Of a DNA stretch of 64,000 nt, positions 17,267 through 26,000 are shown in pieces. The stretch is from Ancylobacter novellus. GTDB taxonomy: Bacteria > Pseudomonadota > Alphaproteobacteria > Rhizobiales > Methylopilaceae. The notes beneath the pieces are model-generated. The model worked only from the letters and a program-made list of their open reading frames with translations. It did not search any database and had not been told where the DNA came from. Both the position numbers and the translations under genes were made by a program. The stretch covers positions 1 to 64,000 of the forward strand of contig QFPN01000010.1 of the NCBI GenBank assembly GCA_003241695.1, given 5' to 3'. The stretch's first letter is position 1. Each line of letters starts with the position of its first letter.

Positions 17267-18955
17267 TCACTCAGCCGCTTGAAGGCTTTTGCGCCGGGGC
17301 TTGGCCATCGGCTCGCGGCCCTTGAGCATCGCCTTCCAGTAGATCCCCGGAAGAACCCGCTCCTTGAGCGCCCATGCCGCCTTGGACGGCTTGAGGTCGT
17401 CAATGAACCACTTCGGGAAGCTCGGAAGGCGCTTCCCGCCATAGCCGAACTCGGCGAGGATCACCTTGCCGCGCTCCACCGTGAGGGGGCAGGAGCCGTA
17501 ACCGTCGTAGACCGCGGTCCGAGGCTCGTCGATCGCGCCGAGATCGCTCAGAAGGTTTTCGGCCACCACAGGCGCCTGCTTGCGCGCGGCCGCCGCCGTC
17601 TTGGCGTTGGTCGTGCCGCTTGCGTCGCCGAGACCGTAGACGTCCGGAAATTTTACATGCCGCAAGGTGGCCGGATCGAGGTCGAGCCATCCGGCCTCGT
17701 TGGCGAGCGGCGAGACGCGGATGAAGTCCGGCGCCGCCTGCAGCGGCACGACATGGATCATGTCGAAGGCCCGCTCGACGATCTCGCCCGCTCCGTCCTT
17801 GCCGGTCGTCTTGAACCACGCCCGCCTGGCCGGGCCGTCGACGCGGACGAGAGCATGGCCGAACGAGAGCCCGATGTCGTACCGCTTCACGTACTCCATC
17901 AGCGGCGGCACGTAGTCGGGGACGCCGAACAGCACGGGACCGGCGTTCAGGAACTCCACCTTGGCGTTCGGCAGGACGCCATTCCGGAGCCAATGATCGC
18001 AGGACAGATACATGGCCTTCTGCGGCGCGCCCGCGCATTTGATCGGCATCGGCGGCTGCGTGAAGAGCGCGTTCCCGCCACGGAAGCTTTTCACGAGCTC
18101 CCACGTGTAGGGCGCGAGATCGTAGCGGTAGTTCGAGGTGACGCCGTTGCGTCCGAGGGTCTGCTCGAGACCTTCGATCGCGCCCCAGTCCAGCTTGAGG
18201 CCCGGCGCGACCACGAGCTTCTTGTAGGTGACGACGCGGCATCCTTCCAGGATCACGGCGTGGTTCTCGGGCTCGAAGGCCGCGACCGCCGCCTTGATCC
18301 ACCGCACGCCGTTGGGGATCAGCGACGCCATGTCCTTGCGCGTGTCGGTCGGGGCGAAGACGCCGCCGCCGACCAGCGTCCAACCCGGCTGATAGTAGTG
18401 AACGTCGGCCGGCTCGACGATCGCGATGTCGAGGCCGGCCCGGCGCGCCAGCATGCTCGCGGCGGCCGCGACGCCGCCGGCTCCGCCGCCCACGATGACG
18501 ATGTCGTGGTGGTCGGCGGATCGATCGACCAGAACCTTGCCGCCGTTCGCGATGCGCCTGGTCACGCCGGACAGGTCGTAGCCTGCGACGCGCGCGCGTT
18601 CGATGATGTCCGGCAGCGGCCGCTTGCCGGCCTCCGACAACGCCCAAAGCGTGGCGGTGCGCGTCCCCGAACGGCAGAATCCGAGGACCGGCTTCGGCAG
18701 TTCGTCCATGAGGCGTCCGAAGGAGACGGCGTCTTCGTCGTCGACCTTGCCGGTCCTGACCGGAAGATAGCGCGCCTCGACGCCAGCCGCTTTCGCCGCC
18801 GCCTCGATCTCGGTGAAGGTAGGCTGGTCGGCGCCTTCGCCGTCGGGCCGGTTCACGACGATGGACCTGAAGCCGGCCGCTTTGGCCTCGGCGATTTCGG
18901 CGAGCGTCAGCTGAGCGCTGACGGACAGCTGCTCGGTCAATTTTTTCGGCTGCAT
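17267..18955 (-). CDS. Sulfurtransferase/phosphatase-like (DUF442) domain fused to SQR-like FAD oxidoreductase
   Basis: The 562-aa protein starts at ATG 18955 with a GGAGA site upstream. Residues 1-110 form a TIGR01244/DUF442 domain with the active loop GFCRSGTRTATLW. A linker leads into a flavoprotein of the sulfide:quinone oxidoreductase type: IVIVGGGAGGVAAAASML for FAD binding, PIKCAGAPQKAMY with a likely redox Cys, and VYGLGDAS near the C-terminus. It would oxidise sulfide to persulfide and pass electrons to quinone, with the N-terminal domain handling sulfane sulfur. It lies between the dioxygenase gene and the exporter in the sulfide operon. Confidence 0.85.
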   Translation of the reverse strand: MQPKKLTEQLSVSAQLTLAEIAEAKAAGFRSIVVNRPDGEGADQPTFTEIEAAAKAAGVEARYLPVRTGKVDDEDAVSFGRLMDELPKPVLGFCRSGTRTATLWALSEAGKRPLPDIIERARVAGYDLSGVTRRIANGGKVLVDRSADHHDIVIVGGGAGGVAAAASMLARRAGLDIAIVEPADVHYYQPGWTLVGGGVFAPTDTRKDMASLIPNGVRWIKAAVAAFEPENHAVILEGCRVVTYKKLVVAPGLKLDWGAIEGLEQTLGRNGVTSNYRYDLAPYTWELVKSFRGGNALFTQPPMPIKCAGAPQKAMYLSCDHWLRNGVLPNAKVEFLNAGPVLFGVPDYVPPLMEYVKRYDIGLSFGHALVRVDGPARRAWFKTTGKDGAGEIVERAFDMIHVVPLQAAPDFIRVSPLANEAGWLDLDPATLRHVKFPDVYGLGDASGTTNAKTAAAARKQAPVVAENLLSDLGAIDEPRTAVYDGYGSCPLTVERGKVILAEFGYGGKRLPSFPKWFIDDLKPSKAAWALKERVLPGIYWKAMLKGREPMAKPRRKSLQAAE

Positions 18956-18999
18956 CGCGCTTCTCCCATCTCCAGCGGCGGCATGCGGCAGGCCCGTCC

Positions 19000-19866
19000 T
19001 CAAAGTCCGTTGATCGGGACCTTGAGGTAGCGCTTGCCGTCGTCCTCCGGCTTCGGCAGTTCGCCGGCCTTCATGTTCACCTGCAGGGACGGGATGATGA
19101 GCTTCGGCATTGCGAGGGTCGCGTCGCGCTCGGTGCGCAGCGTGACAAACTCGTCCTCGCTCACGCCCTCGCGCACGTGAATGTTGTGCGCGCGCTCTTC
19201 GGCGACTGTCGTCTCGTTCCGGATCTCGCGGCCGTTCGGTCCGTAGTCGTGGCACATGAAGAGCCGCGTCTCGGGCGGCAGCGCGAGCACCTTCTGGATC
19301 GAGCGGAAGAGGATGCGGGCGTCGCCGCCGGGAAAATCGGCGCGCGCGGTTCCGCTGTCGGGCATGAACAGCGTGTCGCCGACGAAGGCCGCGTCGCCGA
19401 TCAGATAGGTGACGCAGGCGGGCGTGTGGCCGGGCGTGTGCATGACGCGGCCTTGAAGCGCGCCGATCGAGAACGCGTCGCCGTCCTCGAACAGGCGGTC
19501 GAACTGCGAACCGTCGCGCTGGAAGTCGGTGCCTTCGTTGAAGACCTTGCCGAAGGTCTCCTGCACGGCGCGGATGTTCGCGCCGATGGCGACCCTGCCG
19601 CCGAGCGCCTGCTGGATGTAGGGGGCGGCCGACAGATGGTCGGCGTGGACATGCGTCTCGAGCAGCCATTCGACCGCGAGGCCACGGTCGCGGACGTGCG
19701 CGACGACCGCGTCGGCCGAGGCGTAGCTCACGCGGCCCGAGGCGTAGTCGAAGTCGAGAACGCTGTCGATGATCGCGCAGGCGTCGCCGCCGGGATCCTT
19801 CACGACGTAGGAGAAGGTGTTGGTGGCGGGATCGAAGAACGTCGTGACGTCGGGCCTGTCCGTCAT
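19000..19866 (-). CDS. blh: Persulfide dioxygenase-like metallo-beta-lactamase protein (Blh/ETHE1 type)
   Basis: The 288-aa protein has the MBL metal motif ETHVHADHLSAA, HTPGHTPAC, VGDTLF and MCHDYGP, the ligand set of ETHE1-class enzymes that oxidise glutathione persulfide to sulfite. The start ATG 19866 follows GGAGAC. It is the family member called Blh in bigR operons, where it works with SQR and a sulfite exporter. The gene lies 11 bp after the YeeE/YedE gene and 44 bp before the flavoprotein gene. Confidence 0.88.
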   Translation of the reverse strand: MTDRPDVTTFFDPATNTFSYVVKDPGGDACAIIDSVLDFDYASGRVSYASADAVVAHVRDRGLAVEWLLETHVHADHLSAAPYIQQALGGRVAIGANIRAVQETFGKVFNEGTDFQRDGSQFDRLFEDGDAFSIGALQGRVMHTPGHTPACVTYLIGDAAFVGDTLFMPDSGTARADFPGGDARILFRSIQKVLALPPETRLFMCHDYGPNGREIRNETTVAEERAHNIHVREGVSEDEFVTLRTERDATLAMPKLIIPSLQVNMKAGELPKPEDDGKRYLKVPINGL

Positions 19867-19877
19867 GCTCGTCTCCT

Positions 19878-20327
19878 TCAGCTGTGTCTGGGACCGCCGC
19901 CGAGGCGCGTCCGCAGCGGATCGAGGTCGTGGATCGCCATTCCCGCGAGCGTCGCCGCGAGGAAGACGAGCGTCGCCGGAACGCCGAGCGTCACGGACGC
20001 GACGGCGGGGCCGGGGCAAAGTCCCGCCATGCCCCAGCCGACGCCGAAGATCGCCGCGCCCGAGATCAGCCTGTCGTCGATGACGCCGGTCTCGGGCAGA
20101 TGGAAGGCGTCGTCGAAGGCGGGACGTGGAAGGCGGCGCGACAGCCAGGCGCCGGCCATGGCCGTTGCGACGGCTCCTCCGAGCACGAAGGCGAGGCTCG
20201 GATCCCAAGGGCCGAACACGTCCAGAAAGCCGCGCACGCGCGACGGATCGAGCATTCCCGACAGCGCAAGGCCGAAACCGAAGACGACGCCGCTGAGGCA
20301 GGCTGCGATGAAACGCGCGGCCCTCAT
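19878..20327 (-). CDS. YeeE/YedE-family (DUF6691-type) membrane protein, second half-transporter
   Basis: The 149-aa hydrophobic protein begins MRAARFIAACLSGVVFGFG and has about four membrane segments, with GWGMAGLCPGPA, the conserved GxxxxGxCPGP motif with a Cys implicated in thiosulfate/sulfane sulfur passage in YeeE proteins. The ATG overlaps the stop of the paired half-transporter (ATGA). Together the two halves equal one full YeeE-type sulfur permease. Confidence 0.82.
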   Translation of the reverse strand: MRAARFIAACLSGVVFGFGLALSGMLDPSRVRGFLDVFGPWDPSLAFVLGGAVATAMAGAWLSRRLPRPAFDDAFHLPETGVIDDRLISGAAIFGVGWGMAGLCPGPAVASVTLGVPATLVFLAATLAGMAIHDLDPLRTRLGGGPRHS

Positions 20328-20746
20328 GACAACCCCGCAAACCGCATGACGGCGACCGTGGCCATCGCACAGATGAGAAAAGTCGCGACTGCGACGATCG
20401 AGCGGGGCGACAGCCGGGCGAGGCCGACGACGCCGTGCCCGCTCGTGCAGCCGGAGCCGAGCCGCACGCCGTAGCCGACAAGCAGGCCGGCGACGATCAG
20501 GGTCGGCAAGGCGGCGTCCACGCGAACGTCCGGCGCCCGGTCGAAAACGAAACGGAACAGCAGAGGGCCGGCGATCAGTCCGGCCACGAAGCCGAAATTG
20601 GCGAGGCGCGGCGCGCCCTTGCGCCACAGGCCGCTCAGGACGCCGCTGACGCCGGCGACGCGGCCGTTCAAAAGCATCAGAAGCGTCGCGGACGCGCCGA
20701 TCGCCGCGCCGCCCGCCAGCGACGGCCAATACGTCCAGGCGTTCAT
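20324..20746 (-). CDS. YeeE/YedE-family membrane protein, first half-transporter
   Basis: The 140-aa protein begins MNAWTYWPSLAGGAAIGA and has four predicted membrane segments. The motif GVRLGSGCTSGHGVVGLARL carries the SGCTSGHG signature and Cys of YeeE/YedE transporters. Its start overlaps the stop of the ArsR gene and its stop overlaps the next gene, both as ATGA, so three genes are translationally chained. It would import thiosulfate or other sulfane sulfur together with its partner. Confidence 0.85.
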   Translation of the reverse strand: MNAWTYWPSLAGGAAIGASATLLMLLNGRVAGVSGVLSGLWRKGAPRLANFGFVAGLIAGPLLFRFVFDRAPDVRVDAALPTLIVAGLLVGYGVRLGSGCTSGHGVVGLARLSPRSIVAVATFLICAMATVAVMRFAGLS

Positions 20747-21150
20747 GGCCGGTCTCCGTCCGGGAACGGAAGGATCCGGGCGAACGTCGAAGCGCCATGA
20801 CCGGCGGCGGGCCGCAAGGGCTTCGCAGCGGTGAGCGGGACGTGAGAAGCGCCGGGGCGCAGCCCGTAGACCTCGTTCAACACGCCGACGATCCTGCCGG
20901 CCTTCTTGTCGACGAGCCGATAGAAGACCTGCTTGGCGTCGCGACGCGCCTCGACGAGGCCCGCCTCTCGAAGGCCCGCGAGCTGCTGCGACAGGGTCGG
21001 CTGCCGGATTCCGAGCTCCGTTTCGAGGTCGCCCACCGCGGCTTCGCCGCAACTGAGACGCGCCACGATCATCAGCCGGTTGGGGTTCGAGAGCCCCTTC
21101 AGGAAATCTGCGGCCGCCTCGGTTTCGGCGCGCTCGGCGTCAATCGTCAT
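20743..21150 (-). CDS. ArsR-family repressor, BigR/SqrR-like position but atypical cysteines
   Basis: The 135-aa protein has an ArsR winged helix: FLKGLSNPNRLMIVARL, LETELGIRQPTLSQQLAGL as the recognition helix, and EARRDAKQVFYRLV as the wing. By context it is the BigR-type regulator of the sulfide operon. BigR and SqrR sense persulfide with two cysteines; this protein has a single Cys (C34), four residues past the BigR first-Cys position, and Gly where the second Cys is expected. It has an extra 30-residue C-terminal tail. The likely operator is at 21838-21862. Confidence 0.8.
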   Translation of the reverse strand: MTIDAERAETEAAADFLKGLSNPNRLMIVARLSCGEAAVGDLETELGIRQPTLSQQLAGLREAGLVEARRDAKQVFYRLVDKKAGRIVGVLNEVYGLRPGASHVPLTAAKPLRPAAGHGASTFARILPFPDGDRP

Positions 21151-21155
21151 CGCGC

Positions 21156-21815
21156 TCACTGCCGCTTCAAACGGTAATACCAGTCGGGCGCTTCTGCGCT
21201 CGGGACGTGGCCGACGAGGTCGTCCGCGGTGATGGGCGAGGCGTCGATCACGGGATCGCCGACGCGCCAGCCTTCCGGCGTCAGGACATCGTCCGCGCGG
21301 GCGGCCTGGAGCGCCTGCACGAGCCTCAGGATCTCGGCGACCGAGCGGCCGACGTTCATCGGATACCAGCTGATCGCCCGCACGACGCCGTCGGGGTCGA
21401 TGACGAAGGTTGCGCGAACGGTCGAGCTGTCCGGCGCGCCCGGCTGCAGCATCCCGAACGCCCGCGCGATCGCCATCGACGGATCCTCGGCGATCGGGAA
21501 CGGCACGCGCACGCCGAACCGGTCCTCGATCGACCTCGCCCAGGCGAGGTGCGAGTGAAGGCTGTCCACCGACATGCCGAGGAGATCGCAGCCGAGCGCG
21601 GCGAACTCTTCCGACGCACGCGAGAAGGCGACGAACTCGCTGGTGCAGACCGGCGTGAAGTCGGCCGGGTGCGAGAAGAAGACGAGCCAGCGCCCGCGAT
21701 AGTCCGACAGCTTGCGCTCGCCCATCGTGGTGCGGGCGACAAACAGCGGTGCGCGCATCCCGATGATCGGAGGCGGCTGCGTGTCGCGGTCTTTGACGGT
21801 GGCGTCGTCGGGCAT
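21156..21815 (-). CDS. Peroxiredoxin (Prx6/1-Cys-like)
   Basis: The 219-aa protein has the peroxidatic motif FFSHPADFTPVCTSEF with the catalytic Cys, SVDSLHSHLAWARSI, and FVIDPDGVVRAISWYP, the pattern of AhpC/TSA proteins of the Prx6 group. It reduces peroxides in the cytoplasm and is first in the sulfide operon, five bases before the ArsR gene. ATG 21815 is preferred over 21836 because the latter abuts the operator palindrome. Why a peroxidase leads this operon is not shown by the sequence; persulfide chemistry or H2O2 from sulfide oxidation are possible reasons. Confidence 0.85.
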   Translation of the reverse strand: MPDDATVKDRDTQPPPIIGMRAPLFVARTTMGERKLSDYRGRWLVFFSHPADFTPVCTSEFVAFSRASEEFAALGCDLLGMSVDSLHSHLAWARSIEDRFGVRVPFPIAEDPSMAIARAFGMLQPGAPDSSTVRATFVIDPDGVVRAISWYPMNVGRSVAEILRLVQALQAARADDVLTPEGWRVGDPVIDASPITADDLVGHVPSAEAPDWYYRLKRQ

Positions 21816-21837
21816 GCCAAAACTCGCGCCATACAAG

Positions 21838-21862
21838 ATATATAATTTCGTATATTATATAT
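21838..21862. promoter_or_regulatory. AT-rich operator palindrome of the sulfide operon
   Basis: ATATATAAT and ATTATATAT form a perfect 9-bp inverted repeat around a 7-bp spacer, in sharply AT-rich sequence upstream of the first operon gene. BigR-class repressors bind AT-rich palindromes at this position, so it is the probable operator of the operon-encoded ArsR protein. Confidence 0.7.
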
Positions 21863-22149
21863 TCAGAATTTTGCAATCGAAAAATGGGGCTTCGACAGCT
21901 CTGCGCCGGACGCGCCGGGGGCTTGGGCCGCCCCCGACCCGGCGATGGCGGAGCCGTCCGCGCGGAAACCGCTCGGCGGCCCACCGAAGAGAGGTCGGCG
22001 CCCTCGGGATCCTTCAGCGTAACCGTCATGAAGCGGCATGACAGTCATGCCTCAGGGTTGCGACGGCGTCGCGGCCGGGAGGCGGTTGCGATAGCGTTTA
22101 CGGTGTTCCCGAACCCATCCTTAAGCGCGCGCGCCTAAGGTCGCGGCCG

Positions 22150-24798
22150 ATGGGCGGAACATCGGAAATGGATGCGAACGCGGGAGCGCCCTTGGCGAGC
22201 GACCGGAAATCAGGCGCGCTCGGGGGCTTCGCGGCGAAGATCCGAAGCCGGCTCGCCGACCGCTCGGACACGGCGGTGGCCCAGAAGATCGCGGGCTCGG
22301 CCTTCCTCATCCGCGTCGTCAACGCCGGCATCGCCTTCGCCTCGCAGATCCTGCTCGCCCGCTGGATGGGGCAGAGCGAATACGGCGTCTACGTCTATGT
22401 CTGGACCTGGGTGCTGCTGCTCGGCGGGCTCACCAGCCTCGGCCTCGCCTCGACGCCGCAGCGCTTCATTCCCGAATATGGCGAACGCGGCGAGCACGCG
22501 CTGCTGCGCGGCTTCCTGATCGGGAGCCGGGCGCTCGCGACCGGGATTTCGACCGTGATCGCGCTCGCCGGCCTGCTCGGCCTCTGGCTGTTCGCGCCTT
22601 ACCTCGAGAACCGGGCGCTGATCCCGCTCTATCTCGCGATGGTCTGCGTGCCGATGTACGTGCTGACCGACGTGCAGGACGGCGTCGCGCGCTCCTACAA
22701 CTGGATCGACGTCGCGCTCGCCCCTGCTTATTTCGTGCGGCCGCTCCTGATCCTCGCGCTGCTCGGCGCGTTGTCGCAGCTCGATTTCTCCCCGACCGCC
22801 GCCACCGCCATGGCCGCGACGGTGGTCGCGACCTGGATCACCTCCGTCGCCCAGCTCTGGATGCTGGAGCGGCGTCTCGCGAAGCGGGTCCCGGCCGGTC
22901 CGCGCGTCTACGCGCCGAAGCTCTGGATGCGTGTGTCGCTGCCGATCTTCATGGTCGAGGGCTTCTATCTGCTGCTCGCCTATGTGGACGTCATCATCCT
23001 CTCGGCGTTCCACGCGCCGCACGAGGTCGCGGTCTACTATGCGGCCGTGAAGGTGATGCAGCTCGTCGCCTTCGTGTCGTTCTCGGTCGCGGCGGCGGTC
23101 GCGCACCGGTTCTCGGAATACGCCGTCACGGGCGACCAGGCGCGGCTCTCGGCCATGGTGCGGGACGCGGCGCGCTGGACGTTCTGGCCCTCGCTCGCGG
23201 GCTGCGTCGGGCTGTTCATCGTCGGCTGGCCGATCCTGTGGCTGTTCGGCCCCGAATTCACCGAAGGCTATCCGCTGCTGTTCGTGATCGCGGTCGGGCT
23301 GCTGGCGCGCGCCACCGTCGGGCCGCTCGAACGGCTGCTCAACATGCTGAACGAGCAGAATCTGTGCGCGGCGGTCTATGGCGGCGCCTTCGCGCTCAAC
23401 GTCGCGCTCTGCTTCGCGCTGGTTCCGTCCTTCGGGGCGATGGGCGCGGCGGTCGCCACCTCGATCACGCTCGCGATCGAATCCGTCCTGCTGTTCTGGG
23501 TCACGCGCCGGCGGCTCGGCCTCGGCGCGCTGCCCTGGGGCCGTGCGGGCGAAACCGCAGCGCCGGCGCGCCGCGACATGACCGGCGACGCGCTGACCGA
23601 TACGGTGGCGCAGCCGCTCGTTCCGGCCGACATGCCGTTCGCGCCGGAACCGGCGGCCGGCGGCCCGCTGCGTTTCCAACTGTCGAGCATCGAGGCGCTC
23701 GGCGAGGCCCGCGCCGCCTGGGAGACGCTCGCGGAACGATCGCTCGAGCGCAACGTGTTCGCCGAAGCCGACTTCGCGCTTGCGGGCGGCGGCCTGAAGG
23801 GCGGACGCGACGTCCGGATGGCGGTCGTGTGGGACGACGCCGCGCCCGAACCGCGCCTGCTCGCCGCGCTGCCGGTCGCGGCCCACCGCATGCTGCCGCT
23901 TTCGACCGGAGTCGCAAGCGCGCATTGGGGCCATTTCGGCCCGCTCGGCGCGCCGCTGGTCGACCGCGACCGGGCTCCGGAAGCGCTCGGCGCCCTGCTC
24001 GACGGACTGCACGTCGCGGGTTTCGCGAACCTGCTCGTCCGCTTCCTGCCCGAAGGACCGACGGCGGACGCGCTCGCGGCCGCGGCGATCGCCTCGGGCC
24101 GGGCCGTGACCCGCGTCGAGGGACACCAGCGCGCCCTGCTCCTGACGCGGGAGCCCGAAGCGGGCCGGACGCGCCAAGCGCTCTCCTCGAAACGCTTCAA
24201 GGAGCTGCGCCGTCAGCTCCGCCGGATCGCAGACCACGGCTCGGTCTCGTTCCGCGAAGCCAGAACGCCCGACGAGGTCATGGCGGCGCTCGACCGCTTC
24301 GTCGCGCTCGAAGCGCGCGGCTGGAAGGGGCGTCAGGGCTCCGCCATGAGCGGCCACGCCGACCAGAGCGCCTTCGCGGGCGCGCTGTTCCTCGCGCGCG
24401 CCGAAAAAGGCGAAGCCCGGATTCTCGAACTGCTGTCCGGCGGCGAGACGATCGCGTCCGGCGCCGTGCTGGTCGCCGGCCGGCAGGCCTGGTTCTACAA
24501 GATCGCCTATGACGAGGCGCACGCCCGCTGGTCGCCCGGCGTCCAGCTCACGTGCGAGCTCACCGCCCGCCTGCTCGACGACCCGACCCTCGACCGCGTC
24601 GACTCGACGGCGGTCGCTGATCATCCGATGATCAACCGGTTGTGGCTCGACCGGCTCGCGCTCGCCGACGTCATGATCGCGCTCGACGCCGCCGGCCCCG
24701 CCTCGGCGGAGCGCCGCGCGCGCGCCGAACGTCTCCGCCGCCGCCTGCGGGAGGGGTTGGCCGCTCTCTACCGCCGCGTCAGGGAGGCGCGCCGATGA
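22150..24798 (+). CDS. Polysaccharide flippase (Wzx/MATE-like) fused to a C-terminal GNAT acyltransferase
   Basis: Residues about 50-470 form a 12-14 helix MOP-superfamily flippase (Polysacc_synt type), with GSAFLIRVVNAGIAFASQI and ILLARWMGQSEYGVYVYV near the start. After a linker rich in Ala and Pro, residues about 510-860 form an Acetyltransf_6 (BcsL/CelD-type GNAT) domain, with KRFKELRRQLRRI and ALEARGWKGRQGSAM. The flippase would move lipid-linked sugars across the inner membrane and the GNAT domain may acylate the polysaccharide or a precursor. The stop overlaps the start of the cupin-like gene (ATGA). A fusion of these two functions is uncommon. Confidence 0.8.
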   Translation: MGGTSEMDANAGAPLASDRKSGALGGFAAKIRSRLADRSDTAVAQKIAGSAFLIRVVNAGIAFASQILLARWMGQSEYGVYVYVWTWVLLLGGLTSLGLASTPQRFIPEYGERGEHALLRGFLIGSRALATGISTVIALAGLLGLWLFAPYLENRALIPLYLAMVCVPMYVLTDVQDGVARSYNWIDVALAPAYFVRPLLILALLGALSQLDFSPTAATAMAATVVATWITSVAQLWMLERRLAKRVPAGPRVYAPKLWMRVSLPIFMVEGFYLLLAYVDVIILSAFHAPHEVAVYYAAVKVMQLVAFVSFSVAAAVAHRFSEYAVTGDQARLSAMVRDAARWTFWPSLAGCVGLFIVGWPILWLFGPEFTEGYPLLFVIAVGLLARATVGPLERLLNMLNEQNLCAAVYGGAFALNVALCFALVPSFGAMGAAVATSITLAIESVLLFWVTRRRLGLGALPWGRAGETAAPARRDMTGDALTDTVAQPLVPADMPFAPEPAAGGPLRFQLSSIEALGEARAAWETLAERSLERNVFAEADFALAGGGLKGGRDVRMAVVWDDAAPEPRLLAALPVAAHRMLPLSTGVASAHWGHFGPLGAPLVDRDRAPEALGALLDGLHVAGFANLLVRFLPEGPTADALAAAAIASGRAVTRVEGHQRALLLTREPEAGRTRQALSSKRFKELRRQLRRIADHGSVSFREARTPDEVMAALDRFVALEARGWKGRQGSAMSGHADQSAFAGALFLARAEKGEARILELLSGGETIASGAVLVAGRQAWFYKIAYDEAHARWSPGVQLTCELTARLLDDPTLDRVDSTAVADHPMINRLWLDRLALADVMIALDAAGPASAERRARAERLRRRLREGLAALYRRVREARR

Positions 24799-25745
24799 CC
24801 GTCACGCTCCGGGCGGCCCCGGCCGATCTCCGCGACCACTACCCGCGCAAGCCCTTCCGCATCGCGCATGATCTGGCGGGGCATCCGCTGCTCGCGCTTG
24901 CGCGTCTCGTAGAGCTCACGCGCGAGCTTCCGCGCGACCGCATCGAGTACAATTCCGGCGCGCTTTCGGTGAACCAGCGTCCGGAGGAGACGCCGCTCGT
25001 CGATCTCGCGCCCGACGAGGTCGTGCGCCAGATCGAGACCGCCGGCGCCTGGATGGTGCTGAAGCGCGTCGAGGCCGTGCCGGCCTATCGCGCGCTGATC
25101 GAGGAAGCGCTGCTGTCGATCGGCCGCCAGCTCGGCTACGACAGCTTCGCCGCGATGAAGCTGCGCGACATCGAAGGCAACGTCTTCGTCTCCTCCGCGC
25201 ATTCGACCACGCCGTTTCACTGCGACAACGAGGACAACTTCTTCGTCCAGATCCGAGGGCCGAAGTTCTTCCACCTGTTCGACAACGACGACCGCGCGCT
25301 GGTCTCCGAGGAGCGGCTCGAAAGCGCGCCCTCCAAGCACCGCAACCTGCCCTATGAGGAGCGTTTCGAGGACCGCGCCACGGTCTATGAGCTCGGCCCC
25401 GGCGACGGGGTGTTCGTGCCCTATCAGGTCCCGCACTGGGTGCGCTCGGGCGGCGACTATTCGATCTCGATGGCGATCACCTGGCGCTCGGAGGCGGTGG
25501 TCCGGCGCAACAAGCTGCTGTTCATGAACGCGATGCTGCGCGACCGGGGCTTTCCGCAGGCGGCGCCGGGCGCGCGGCCCGCGCTCGACGGCCTCAAGGT
25601 CGCGGCCTACACGGCGGCGCGCGCCGCGATCGAACCGCTCAGACGCAACGAAGCCATGCGCCGCCTGCTCCGGCGCGCCGTGTTCGGCGCCAAGGCGAAC
25701 TATTACGACGAGGCTCACAAGGCGTCGGACAAGACGGCGTCATGA
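24795..25745 (+). CDS. Cupin-like (JmjC-type) 2-oxoglutarate oxygenase-fold protein
   Basis: The 316-aa protein has a double-stranded beta-helix with the metal-site pattern TTPFHCDNEDNFFVQI (HxD) and the distal VPYQVPHWVRSGG, with RGPKFFHLFD between. This matches cupin_8/JmjC-like proteins that hydroxylate residues or small molecules using Fe(II) and 2-oxoglutarate. It is translationally coupled to the flippase-GNAT gene, so a role in modifying the same envelope polysaccharide is inferred. The substrate is unknown. Confidence 0.75.
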   Translation: MTVTLRAAPADLRDHYPRKPFRIAHDLAGHPLLALARLVELTRELPRDRIEYNSGALSVNQRPEETPLVDLAPDEVVRQIETAGAWMVLKRVEAVPAYRALIEEALLSIGRQLGYDSFAAMKLRDIEGNVFVSSAHSTTPFHCDNEDNFFVQIRGPKFFHLFDNDDRALVSEERLESAPSKHRNLPYEERFEDRATVYELGPGDGVFVPYQVPHWVRSGGDYSISMAITWRSEAVVRRNKLLFMNAMLRDRGFPQAAPGARPALDGLKVAAYTAARAAIEPLRRNEAMRRLLRRAVFGAKANYYDEAHKASDKTAS

Positions 25746-25772
25746 CCAGACGGCCCGAAAAGGATGCGCTTG

Positions 25773-26000
25773 ATGAACGAAACCAACCCGATGATACAGA
25801 ATGCACAAATATACTCTGACGTGAGGCTGCTCGTTCTTTTTGTCGTCTTTTCAACCGTACTCATCATCGGCGGCGCCGACCGCGCGATTATAAACGCCGC
25901 CGTGATCACGACAGCGGTTCAAGGCTTCTCGACCTGGGCGCAAATGGTGAGCGACCGTCGGAAGACGTCTAGCCCCGCTCCCGCAGCAGCCGACGAATGA
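25773..26000 (+). CDS. Small membrane protein, unknown
   Basis: The product of about 75 aa begins MNETNPMIQNAQIYS and has one or two hydrophobic segments (DVRLLVLFVVFSTVLIIGG, then INAAVITTAVQGFS). The codon use is AT-richer than that of its neighbours. It overlaps the 3' end of the convergent acyl-CoA synthetase gene by 32 bp. No family is recognised. The ATG at 25764 is an alternative start. Confidence 0.45.
   Translation: MNETNPMIQNAQIYSDVRLLVLFVVFSTVLIIGGADRAIINAAVITTAVQGFSTWAQMVSDRRKTSSPAPAAADE

Noticed and set aside
17267..19669. An 800-aa protein starting at 19669 instead of 18955
   Set aside because: The first 238 residues are an out-of-frame shadow of the dioxygenase gene; the domain homology and a good ribosome site begin at 18955.
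22210..24624. 804-aa minus-strand frame opposite the flippase fusion
   Set aside because: It is a charged low-complexity antisense shadow without motifs.
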